A stretch of 64,000 nt of DNA, from the NCBI GenBank assembly GCA_038125665.1, contig JAYPEI010000001.1, positions 186,001 to 250,000 of the forward strand. Direction: 5' to 3'. The DNA comes from CAILUG01 sp038125665. GTDB taxonomy: Bacteria > Pseudomonadota > Gammaproteobacteria > Pseudomonadales > Pseudohongiellaceae. The notes below the pieces were generated by a model, which was given only the letters and a program-made list of their open reading frames with translations, made no database searches and was not told where the DNA came from. The position numbers and the translations under genes were made by a program. Below, piece after piece: positions 51,099 to 58,816 of the stretch; the first letter of the stretch is position 1, and each line of letters begins with the position of its first letter.

Positions 51099-52946
51099 TT
51101 ATAATTTGAAAAATTTAATAGGTTTTATGCTGCCAGTGACAATAGTCATACCAAGGTCATTCTGCAAGCTTTGTACTAGTGGATGCTCTGTGAATGCTGC
51201 CTCTGCATCTTGTTGCTGCTCAAATAATATACGCTGTTTAAATTGAGCTGGAGTTTCATGTGTGGGTTCCCCCTCAAATATCTCAAGCTTAATTGGGCAT
51301 AAAAAAACTTGATTCAGCCCTTGTTCTAGCCTAAGCCGCTGTTCTTCGTTGTAGAGGGAGGCTTTGTTAGTATCAAGAAACAATGAAATTGTTGTACCTT
51401 CTACAGATTTCACTTGCATATTCGATGCTAGACTTTGTGTTATTCCTGTTATTGGCAAGGCATTGAACACTGTAAGCCAATTGCTTGCATTTAATTCATC
51501 AAGAGATGGTAATGTTGTGTTTAAGGAAGGATGTGCTATTGACTTTGAAGGCACGTTTTCGCCAGATGAATCTGATTGATCTGAGAGGGCCTCAAGAGCC
51601 GTGAGTTCTTGATGTTCTGGCTCAATAGTAGCTTCAGATTTGGTCACAATTTCTTCGAATTTACGTTCAACAAAATGTTCTGTAGCTGCCTGTTCAGCTA
51701 TTTCAATGCCTGGGGTGGTTTGCAAGTCATGAGTAGTTGATGAAGGCGCTCTCACCATCATCTCGAGAGGTTTATTAAGAGGCTTTTTTTTTTCCTCTGT
51801 GGTTTCAGAACTTGTAGAGCGTGACTTGCGAGCTAAGGAGTGAGTAGGTGGATGAGGCACCCCGGCAGGCACAAAGGCTAACATTCGCAGTAAGGTCATC
51901 TCTAAACCGGACCTAGCATCTGTCGCCCAGGGCATCTCTTCTCGCCCTTTAAGTGCTATTTGGTAAAACAGATGTAGTTTTTCTGCAGGTAGAGTAGCAG
52001 CATGTTTGAGCAGTTCATCACGTTCACCTTGTGTATTATCAATTGCCTCAGGAAGAACCTGAGCAATCGCTACACGTTGTAACCAGGCCTGCAATTCATG
52101 TAATACCAAGGTAAAGTCTGGAGAATCCTCTGCAGCTCGAGCCACCGCACTCAGTAATGAGGCCGCATCCTCACTAATTAACGCTTCCATCAATGCGGAG
52201 ATGATCGAATGATCTAGATTTCCTAAAAACTCCCCGACAGCTTGTTCCGTCAATGCTCCCTCGCAAAAGCCTATTGCTTGATCTAACAAAGTCAAACAAT
52301 CTCTGGCCGAACCTTGTGCGGCACGTCCCAGTTGCCAAAGGGAACTCTCCTCGAAATCTATTTTTTCAGCCCGCAGAATATGTACAAGATGTTCTACCAA
52401 TTTTTCTGGAGTAAGGTTTTTAAGGTTAAACTGTAAACACCGTGACAAAATAGTCACAGGCAGTTTTTGCGGATCAGTGGTAGCGAGTAAGAACTTAACG
52501 TGGGGTGGGGGCTCTTCAAGAGTTTTTAAAAGTGCATTAAAACTATGATTTGATAGCATGTGCACTTCATCGATGAGATAGATTTTAAATCGACCCCGAC
52601 TCGGGGAATATTGTACGTTGTCTAAAAGCTCACGGGTATCCTCTACTTTTGTCCGAGAAGCTGCATCAACTTCGATCAGATCAATGAAACGCCCCTCACT
52701 AATTTCTTTACACGCTGAACACTCACCGCAAGGCTTGGCTGTAATTCCGGCCTCGCAATTCAGACATCGAGCCAAAATACGGGCAATAGTAGTTTTTCCT
52801 ACTCCACGAGTGCCAGTAAAAAGATAAGCATGGTGTAGACGACCATTTTCGAGAGCGTTAATGAGCGTTTTCAGGACGTGACCCTGACCCACTAGTTCTT
52901 CGAAATTACGCGGACGCCATTTGCGGGCTAGTACCTGATAGCTCAT
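51099..52946 (-). CDS. dnaX: DNA polymerase III subunits tau/gamma
   Basis: A 615-residue clamp-loader subunit. It opens YQVLARKWRPRNFEELVGQ; Walker A is GTRGVGKT, followed by a zinc module (CLNCEAGITAKPCGEC) and the DEAD-like Walker B YLIDEVHMLS. The frame is open further upstream, but those residues fall in the SRP RNA gene region, so the ATG at 52946 is used. The tau-specific C-terminal part follows an A10 run that could give a gamma form by -1 frameshift (see 51784-51793). Domain V at the extreme end (KPIKFFKL) is complete. Confidence 0.97.
   Translation of the reverse strand: MSYQVLARKWRPRNFEELVGQGHVLKTLINALENGRLHHAYLFTGTRGVGKTTIARILARCLNCEAGITAKPCGECSACKEISEGRFIDLIEVDAASRTKVEDTRELLDNVQYSPSRGRFKIYLIDEVHMLSNHSFNALLKTLEEPPPHVKFLLATTDPQKLPVTILSRCLQFNLKNLTPEKLVEHLVHILRAEKIDFEESSLWQLGRAAQGSARDCLTLLDQAIGFCEGALTEQAVGEFLGNLDHSIISALMEALISEDAASLLSAVARAAEDSPDFTLVLHELQAWLQRVAIAQVLPEAIDNTQGERDELLKHAATLPAEKLHLFYQIALKGREEMPWATDARSGLEMTLLRMLAFVPAGVPHPPTHSLARKSRSTSSETTEEKKKPLNKPLEMMVRAPSSTTHDLQTTPGIEIAEQAATEHFVERKFEEIVTKSEATIEPEHQELTALEALSDQSDSSGENVPSKSIAHPSLNTTLPSLDELNASNWLTVFNALPITGITQSLASNMQVKSVEGTTISLFLDTNKASLYNEEQRLRLEQGLNQVFLCPIKLEIFEGEPTHETPAQFKQRILFEQQQDAEAAFTEHPLVQSLQNDLGMTIVTGSIKPIKFFKL
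51775..51793 (-). other. Candidate programmed -1 frameshift / slippage site in dnaX
   Basis: On the coding strand the frame reads GAG GAA AAA AAA AAG CCT: ten consecutive A (51784-51793). A -1 shift here reads AAA GCC TCT TAA, stopping after three codons, so the gamma form would be about 390 residues against 615 for tau. GAGG precedes the run, and CTCTC/GAGAG could form a hairpin a little downstream. E. coli dnaX uses A AAA AAG, and Thermus dnaX uses an A9 run. Function here is inferred. Confidence 0.6.
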
Positions 52947-53004
52947 CCAGTTCTTCTTTGGCTGCCTATTCCTTGTCAAGCAGGGAGTTAGGTCGGAAAA
53001 TGAA

Positions 53005-53116
53005 GGTATCCTCTGCCAGCTACATCCCGGCACATAAACAAGCTGCTACCGTTGCTCCCTTCCAGGCCTGGCGGGGTTGACAACCGTCTATTGCGGGAGA
53101 ACCGACAGAAGACACC
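53005..53116 (-). ncRNA. ffs: Signal recognition particle RNA, 4.5S type
   Basis: The minus strand carries the bacterial SRP RNA core: GGCCTGGAAGGGAGCAACGG near the apical loop (matching GTCCGGAAGGAAGCAGCC of E. coli), then GTGCCGGGATGTAGCTGGCA exactly as in E. coli 4.5S RNA. The 5' end GGTGTCTTCTGTCGG pairs with the 3' end GCTGGCAGAGGATACC with a few G-U pairs, closing a 112-nt hairpin. It binds Ffh to target membrane proteins. It sits just upstream of dnaX, as in Pseudomonas. Confidence 0.93.
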
Positions 53117-53124
53117 AAGTTCCC

Positions 53125-53153
53125 ATTATCTGGAAACCTGCTTCTGCTTTCAA
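53125..53153 (-). promoter_or_regulatory. ffs: Probable sigma70 promoter of the SRP RNA
   Basis: On the minus strand TTGAAA (53148-53153) and GATAAT (53125-53130) are separated by 17 nt. The -10 box ends 8 nt before the first paired base of the RNA at 53116, so spacing fits a strong constitutive promoter. Confidence 0.7.
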
Positions 53154-53250
53154 GTGACATCTCCAATTGATTTAACTCTCCAGTGTGGCAGTCATCCTCA
53201 AGATGGATATAATCGAGTTCGTAAGACTTAATTAACGAAGAGGTGGTCAC

Positions 53251-55368
53251 ATGAGAACCAGATTCCTGTCTACAAAAAATACTAAGTTATGTTCATTATT
53301 ATTGGCTAATTGTCAATTACTCCTGGTGACACTCTTTAGTCTATTTTTGTGCCTGCAGATACAAGCCCAGAACCTGGATAACAATCCGTATAGCCCAGTG
53401 AATCTTGCAAAAGCCGCCTCCGAAAGCTGGCCAGTAAATGGTGGTAGCACTAAGAATCAACGCTATTCGATCCTAGACCAAATAAATCGTAACAACGTCA
53501 GTCAATTAAAGGGGGTCTGGCGTCATCGCCTTGATGGCTCAGGTGCTGACACCAAAAACTCAGGCGAAGCTGAACCAATCTTTGCAGATGGCAAGCTCTA
53601 CATCGTGACAGGGGATAATGACGTCTTTGCCATCGAAGTTGCCAGTGGCGAGAGACTTTGGACTTACAACGCGGAATTACCAGAGGACCTCGGTAAAAGT
53701 ATCTGCTGCGGCTGGACTAATCGCGGTTTAAGTATGAATGCTAAAAGTATTTTTGTTGGACAGCTAGATGCCCGTCTTGTAGCTATCAACAAAGATGATG
53801 GCTCAGTTCGTTGGTCTATTCAAGCTGCCCCTTGGCAAGATGGTTATAGTATCACCTCTGCCCCCCTATACTATGATGGTATGGTGATCACAGGATTTGC
53901 AGGAGCTGAGTACGGCATTAGGGGTATGGTAAAAGCTTTCGACGCTGATACTGGCGAGGAACTTTGGAACTTCTACACTGTTCCAGGTCCAGGAGAATTT
54001 GGTCATGAGACTTGGCCAGCAGATAATGATGCTTGGCGTTTTGGTGGAGGTTCTGTTTGGCAAACACCAGCCGCCGACCCTGAACTTGGTTTGGTCTATT
54101 TTTCCACAGGCAATCCTGGTCCAGATTTCGATGGTTCAAACCGTGCAGGTGATAATCTCTTTACTGCCTCTGTAGTCGCCTTGGACATTAAAACAGGTGA
54201 ATATCGTTGGCATTTCCAGCAAGTGCATCACGACATTTGGGACTATGATGCCCCAAATCCTGTGATCCTTTTCGATATGGAATTTAAAGGTCAGTTGCGT
54301 CATGCCTTGGCTCAAGCCAGTAAAACTGGCTGGGTCTACATTCTAGATCGTCAGACTGGTACTCCCATCATTGGCATCGAGGAGCGCCCAGTGCCACAAG
54401 AACAATCTCAGCAAACAGCTACGACTCAACCCTACCCGGTTGGTGACTCTTTTGTTCCTCAAGAAATCGATATTCCTCCGGAGGGTGCCTATGTCTTAAA
54501 TAAAGGTCGTATCTTTACCGCTTTCGGTATTAATAAACCAAGCTTAATAAGCCCAAGTATTGCTGGAGGAGCAAATTGGCCTCCGTCTGCATACGACCCA
54601 ATTCGTAATCAGATGTTTATCTGTGCTGCGGACACGGGAATGACTCTTGCGCAAGAGTCATCTGAAGTACTTGAAGATTACAATGGCGAACTCTACACCG
54701 GTGGCGGGTTTGGAGGGCTTTCAAAAACTCAAACAGGTGTCATAACTGCAATGGATATGGCAACAAACACTAAGGTTTGGCAATGGCGATGGGGTGACAC
54801 TTGCTACAGTGGCTTCGTTGCTACTGCTGGAGATCTACTATTCGTTGGTCGCAATGATGGTCGCTTAACTGCACTCGATACTGAAACTGGGCGTCAGCTC
54901 TGGGAGTTCCAAACTGGTGCAGGCATGAACTCTACAATTTCTACATTTACCATGAATGGCAAACAATATGTTGCCGCTTACTCAGCAGGCAACCTTTTTG
55001 CTGGATCTGCAAAAGGTGATTCGCTGTGGCTTTTCTCTCTTGATGGGGACATAGAGCAAACTACCCCTGGTGATAGTCAGTTACAATTAGGCACAATGTC
55101 AGCAGATGAAATAGTAATGGCTGAAGGTGTTGCTAATCTAGTAGCTGGAGAAACCCTATTTAAGTCAACTTGTATGCCATGCCATGGTGAAGACGGTATG
55201 GGAGGCCATAATAATGGTATGCCTTTAAATAATGTTCAAGATCTTGAGCAAGCTGTGACTGTTATTACTCAAGGACGGAATGCCATGCCTGCTTTTCGCG
55301 GTGCTTTAACGCCTGAACAAATGCGTGATGTTTCAACTTATATCATTGAGGAGCTATTCGCAGAATAA
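53251..55368 (+). CDS. PQQ-dependent quinohaemoprotein alcohol dehydrogenase
   Basis: A 705-residue periplasmic enzyme: signal peptide (about 1-40), an eight-bladed PQQ propeller with the vicinal cysteines C152/C153 (SICCGW), and a C-terminal cytochrome c domain (CMPCH 641-645, Met ligand about 679). Metal ligands predicted from methanol/ethanol dehydrogenases are E220 (GAEYGIRG), N288 (STGNPGP) and D331; D333 (WDYD) is two residues on. It would oxidise an alcohol or aldehyde and pass electrons through haem to the respiratory chain. AGAGGTGG precedes the ATG. No pqq synthesis genes are in the window. Substrate unknown. Confidence 0.92.
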   Translation: MRTRFLSTKNTKLCSLLLANCQLLLVTLFSLFLCLQIQAQNLDNNPYSPVNLAKAASESWPVNGGSTKNQRYSILDQINRNNVSQLKGVWRHRLDGSGADTKNSGEAEPIFADGKLYIVTGDNDVFAIEVASGERLWTYNAELPEDLGKSICCGWTNRGLSMNAKSIFVGQLDARLVAINKDDGSVRWSIQAAPWQDGYSITSAPLYYDGMVITGFAGAEYGIRGMVKAFDADTGEELWNFYTVPGPGEFGHETWPADNDAWRFGGGSVWQTPAADPELGLVYFSTGNPGPDFDGSNRAGDNLFTASVVALDIKTGEYRWHFQQVHHDIWDYDAPNPVILFDMEFKGQLRHALAQASKTGWVYILDRQTGTPIIGIEERPVPQEQSQQTATTQPYPVGDSFVPQEIDIPPEGAYVLNKGRIFTAFGINKPSLISPSIAGGANWPPSAYDPIRNQMFICAADTGMTLAQESSEVLEDYNGELYTGGGFGGLSKTQTGVITAMDMATNTKVWQWRWGDTCYSGFVATAGDLLFVGRNDGRLTALDTETGRQLWEFQTGAGMNSTISTFTMNGKQYVAAYSAGNLFAGSAKGDSLWLFSLDGDIEQTTPGDSQLQLGTMSADEIVMAEGVANLVAGETLFKSTCMPCHGEDGMGGHNNGMPLNNVQDLEQAVTVITQGRNAMPAFRGALTPEQMRDVSTYIIEELFAE

Positions 55369-55709
55369 GCTATAAAAAGGCTTTATCCCCTAAACAAGCA
55401 CAAAATACTGCATAGCTTAAGCTAAAAAGTATTTTGTGCTAATATTCTATCAATTTTTTCTTATCGCATAGAATAACTACAAAACAAACAATCTAGGCTA
55501 AAATCACCAACATAGATTGAGGTTTAATCAGCAATTAGTTTTTTGAATAGCATGTAAAAAAGATGACGTTTAAGTTTTGGAAATATTTCTTGCACCTTTT
55601 CATAAATATAAAAATAAATAGAAAAACGTTTGAAAAAACCTATAAAGAATATTAACTCTCGATAACACTAATTTAATTACATTAAATATCTACCAACAAG
55701 AGAACTACA
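55369..55709. other. 341-nt intergenic region between PQQ dehydrogenase and hydratase-lyase
   Basis: AT-rich and non-coding. It holds the strong inverted repeat at 55397-55440, then T-rich sequence, and the promoter region of the downstream hydratase-lyase. No other structure is recognisable. Confidence 0.5.
55397..55440 (+). terminator. 13-bp perfect inverted repeat after PQQ dehydrogenase
   Basis: AGCACAAAATACT (55397-55409) and AGTATTTTGTGCT (55428-55440) are exact complements around an 18-nt loop that itself contains the 12-nt palindrome TAGCTTAAGCTA. It lies 28 nt after the stop codon. T-rich sequence follows but not immediately, so terminator, mRNA stabiliser or regulator site are all possible. 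Confidence 0.5.
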
Positions 55710-56681
55710 ATGAGCAAAGCCAACCAGCCCTGGGGAAATACAGTCGATGTTGAATTTGAAGACAAAATAGCGTTTGTATACTTCAACCGCCCTGAAAAAA
55801 AGAACTGCATGAGTCCCACGCTTAATCGTGAGATGTATGCCTCCTTGCATCATTTAGAATTAGACGATCGTTGTGATGTGGTGGTACTAACCGGGCGTGG
55901 CGAAGCCTGGTCAGCAGGCATGGACCTAAAAGAATATTTTCGCGAGACTGAGAATGAATCTGATGCATTCAAAATGCGCACTCGTGAAGAATGCGCTAAT
56001 TGGCAGCAAATCAAATTACGCAATTACGCGAAACCTACCATTGCTATGGTAAATGGATGGGTTTTCGGTGGTGCTTTTACTCCCTTAGTCTCTTGCGACA
56101 TAGCTATCGCTGCCGATGATGCTAAATTTGGCTTATCAGAAATAAACTGGGGTATCTTACCTGGTGGGAACGTAACCAAAGTCGTTGCTGACACTATGAA
56201 CATGCGCAAATCTCTTTATTACATCATGACCGGTGAAACTTTTAATGGTAAACAAGCGGCAGAGATGGGCCTTGTCACTGAATCTGTACCTCGCCCCTCT
56301 CTTAAACAGCGCGTTAAAGAAATTGCAGCAGTATTAATGGAAAAAGATCCAGTTGTATTGCGCTGTGCAAAAGAAGTGTTTAAGAGAGTTCGTTACATGG
56401 ATTTAGAGACAGCAAACGATTACATCTATGCAAAAGGTGATGCCTCTCTGAAACGCGGTGGCGGGCAATTCCGAACTGGTGCGATGAAAGCATTCCTTGA
56501 TGAAAAGAAACTCAAGCCAGGCCTTGATACTTACCGAGAAGAAAGCTCCAAAGGAACCATCAAATTGGGTAAAAAAAATAAGGCGAAAGTAAAAAAAGCA
56601 AACAGCAAAAAAGTACCTGCTATCAAAACAGTAGTGAAATCAACTCCTGCTAAAAAAGCAAAAAAACAACGAAAGAAATAG
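55710..56681 (+). CDS. p-Hydroxycinnamoyl-CoA (feruloyl-CoA) hydratase-lyase with Lys-rich tail
   Basis: A 323-residue crotonase-fold protein very close to HCHL/Ech of Pseudomonas, which turns feruloyl- or coumaroyl-CoA into vanillin or 4-hydroxybenzaldehyde plus acetyl-CoA. Shared motifs are MSPTLNREM, EAWSAGMDLKEYFRE, YAKPTIAMVNGW, FGLSEINWGI and YYIMTGETF. E144 matches catalytic E143, the tyrosine in NDYIYAK matches Y239, and S123 is replaced by T124. The family ends near residue 280; here about 40 residues follow, dominated by Lys, Ala, Thr and Pro. No feruloyl-CoA synthetase is adjacent. Function is likely, the tail is unexplained. Confidence 0.85.
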   Translation: MSKANQPWGNTVDVEFEDKIAFVYFNRPEKKNCMSPTLNREMYASLHHLELDDRCDVVVLTGRGEAWSAGMDLKEYFRETENESDAFKMRTREECANWQQIKLRNYAKPTIAMVNGWVFGGAFTPLVSCDIAIAADDAKFGLSEINWGILPGGNVTKVVADTMNMRKSLYYIMTGETFNGKQAAEMGLVTESVPRPSLKQRVKEIAAVLMEKDPVVLRCAKEVFKRVRYMDLETANDYIYAKGDASLKRGGGQFRTGAMKAFLDEKKLKPGLDTYREESSKGTIKLGKKNKAKVKKANSKKVPAIKTVVKSTPAKKAKKQRKK

Positions 56682-56711
56682 TTAAAGACTAATCGACTAT
56701 TTTACATTTGC

Positions 56712-56742
56712 AAAAGCCCTATGTGACACTAGGGCTTTTTTT
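56712..56742 (+). terminator. Rho-independent terminator of the hydratase-lyase gene
   Basis: AAAAGCCCTA (56712-56721) and TAGGGCTTTT (56730-56739) form a perfect 10-bp stem with an 8-nt loop, ending in an unbroken run of T. It lies 30 nt after the stop codon at 56681. Confidence 0.88.
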
Positions 56743-56845
56743 AAATTATCTATGTGCTATAAGCCTTGATAGGCGTTTCTGAAATAAAATTTTATCCACC
56801 TACTCTTAGAAACTAGCATAAACATATTTAAGTTCTGGACGTGCA

Positions 56846-57398
56846 ATGCAAGCAATCACTAAACTAATGTTCATCAGTGATAATCTCAAACCAAAAGCTG
56901 AAAAGCATTCCCTCTGGTTGCTGAAAACTTTATTTGATATCCACGATTTAAACTACTTTCAAAAAAATTATATTGTTATATCTGGATGCTCCCCTAACTA
57001 ATTTTCCTGAAGAGGTTCCATTGACTCAAGTTTATTTGCTGGGAAATAAGTGGAGGTCATACTCTGCGCACCAGTAAAGTATTAAAATAAAAAGAAATAA
57101 TGGTCGAGTGATATAAAATCCAGTAATCGAATTTTGCTCCAATGTAAACACCACCTTGGATACAACGCCTAAACTTAATCTAATGTAGTAGACCCTAAGA
57201 ATATCAGAAATCGAATGGAGTGATACCTGAGAAAGAAATTGTAGAAAGTTTTGAAGAGCTTACTGACGAAGCTGTTAAACTTGAAGTTAAATTTTAGAGG
57301 ATGGAGAAAGAGATGAAGAAAATAGGCATATCATCGATAGTTATATTTTGTCCCGTCTTCATGTTTTAAATCGAGAATCTACGCTCTGTTCCAAGTAA
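56846..57398 (+). pseudogene. Decayed coding remnant(s), parent unknown
   Basis: No intact gene lies between 56743 and 57630, but short coding-like pieces do. The frame starting MQAITKLMFISDNLKPK at 56846 stops at 57001; a one-base shift near a run of seven A continues as LDAPLTNFPEEVPLTQVYLLG until 57077. Further on, EIVESFEELTDEAVKLEV reads into a stop, and another frame gives ENRHIIDSYILSRLHVLNRE ending at 57398. Weaker pieces continue to about 57530. The pattern fits frameshift and stop-codon decay of one or more genes. I cannot name the family, and chance cannot be excluded. Confidence 0.35.
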
Positions 57399-57630
57399 AA
57401 ATTCAGCTACGAAAACTTTTTTGTGAATTTTATAAAGTTTAAACATTCATTGATGAAGCTCAAACATACTCCCAAGTGCTGTCTTCATACAAAGTCAGTG
57501 ATATCATTATCAAACATGAACCATAGATGCAGCTCACTAAAAGGATTGACAAAAAATACTTTGTACATTCCTGATAAATACACTGCCCATAGAATGATCT
57601 TTCAGTTAAAATTTGGGATGTTAGTATCAC

Positions 57631-58338
57631 ATGTTAAATATGGATTTCTCGCAAAACCTCTGTATAGAGACCGCCGAATTATCATGGATAGCAAGTCCAG
57701 CTCCAGGAGTATGGCGCAAACCACTAGCTCGTGAAGAAGCAGAGCGAGGACATGCTACCTCAATTGTGCGCTATGAACCGGGCGCAAGCTTTCCCAGCCA
57801 CAATCATCCATTAGGCGAAGAAATCCTTGTATTGAGCGGGACTTTTTCCGATGAAACAGGCAACTTCACACGTGGAACCTATTTCCGAAATCCTGAAGGT
57901 TTCCAACATAGTCCATTCAGCAAAAATGGTTGCACTATTTTAGTGAAGTTACACCAATTTCAATCGACTGACCACGCTAGAGTTAAGCAGTGTGTTGATG
58001 AAGGACATTGGGTAAATCTCGAAGCAGGTTGCTCCAAACTGCTTTTACATCAACACAAATCAGAAGTTGTATGTCTTTATCGTCTCCAGTCAGATGCTTC
58101 ATTATTTCTTTCTCATAAAGGTGGGGGGGAGATTTTTGTACTTTCTGGGAACTTGATATTGGAAGAGCTCCCCTATCTGTATAAAAACTCAAACCAGGGA
58201 ACACCTCATATTTCCCATAAGAAACATCAACAATACCCCAAAGATACATGGGTTAGACGTGCACCTGACTGTGCAGAACAGCTAACTGCCGGAGGTGAGA
58301 CATTAATTTGGTACAAAAGCGGCCATATTGTCAATTAG
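57631..58338 (+). CDS. ChrR-type cupin protein
   Basis: A 235-residue cupin protein resembling the ChrR C-terminal domain. The pattern includes SPAPGVWRKPLARE, TSIVRYEPGASFPSHNHPLGEEILVLSGTFSDE, YFRNPEGFQHSPFS and GCTILVKL. H57, H59, E63/E64 and the later histidine in GFQHSP are the expected metal ligands. A second, weaker cupin-like half follows (GGGEIFVLSGNLILEE). No anti-sigma zinc domain is present at the N-terminus. Stand-alone proteins of this type may be dioxygenases or sensors; the role here is not known. Preceded by the decayed region. Confidence 0.8.
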   Translation: MLNMDFSQNLCIETAELSWIASPAPGVWRKPLAREEAERGHATSIVRYEPGASFPSHNHPLGEEILVLSGTFSDETGNFTRGTYFRNPEGFQHSPFSKNGCTILVKLHQFQSTDHARVKQCVDEGHWVNLEAGCSKLLLHQHKSEVVCLYRLQSDASLFLSHKGGGEIFVLSGNLILEELPYLYKNSNQGTPHISHKKHQQYPKDTWVRRAPDCAEQLTAGGETLIWYKSGHIVN

Positions 58339-58528
58339 GCATTACTGAGAAAGTAATTTTTTTAATCAAAGAGATTTAAAGTTTTTTTGTTTTGTCCAGT
58401 CAGCGATACTTGACCATATTTGGAATCTTAAGCCTGATTTACTAGTCTCTAGATCACAAGATAGATTTCTCTGTTGTTGCTTTTACCGATATTCTTGGGA
58501 TGACAAAATTGAAAAGGTTTTAGATAAA

Positions 58529-58777
58529 CTAATGCACAGCTGTATGATGCAAAAGTCCTAATAAAGACTCAGCATGTTGTGCTGCCTCTAAACCTCTATC
58601 AGTAAGATACCCACCATCTTGTTGGGTGATCAATCCTTTAGCATGGAGCCTCTGCGCTGCTGCAATTCTTTCTGGGGCAGCATGGTGATGTATTTTTATG
58701 CCTTGCTGGACGGTATCCAGTTCAAATAATAGTAACAACTTTAACTCATCTAGCAAATTTTCTGTTAAAGTTTTCAT
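58529..58777 (-). CDS. TIGR02647 family small protein
   Basis: An 82-residue protein matching the TIGR02647 pattern known from Pseudomonas and relatives: ELKLLLLFELDTVQQGIKIHHHAAPERIAAAQRLHAKGLI, then DGGYLTDRGLEAAQHAESLL. The second half looks like a winged-helix wing (GLITQQDGGYLTDRG), so a DNA-binding role is often suggested but unproven. Monocistronic, 39 nt after ampG on the same strand. Confidence 0.85.
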   Translation of the reverse strand: MKTLTENLLDELKLLLLFELDTVQQGIKIHHHAAPERIAAAQRLHAKGLITQQDGGYLTDRGLEAAQHAESLLGLLHHTAVH

Positions 58778-58816
58778 ATGTCCCTAACACCTGTCCGAGT
58801 AGGCTCTTGGTTTGAA

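Noticed and set aside
52947..53033. N-terminal extension of DnaX by 29 residues
   Set aside because: The extension reads into the 3' part of the SRP RNA gene, and the family start MSYQVLARKWRP begins at 52946.
53020..53250. 76-residue open frame over the SRP RNA gene
   Set aside because: It covers the conserved 4.5S RNA sequence and promoter; no protein family fits.
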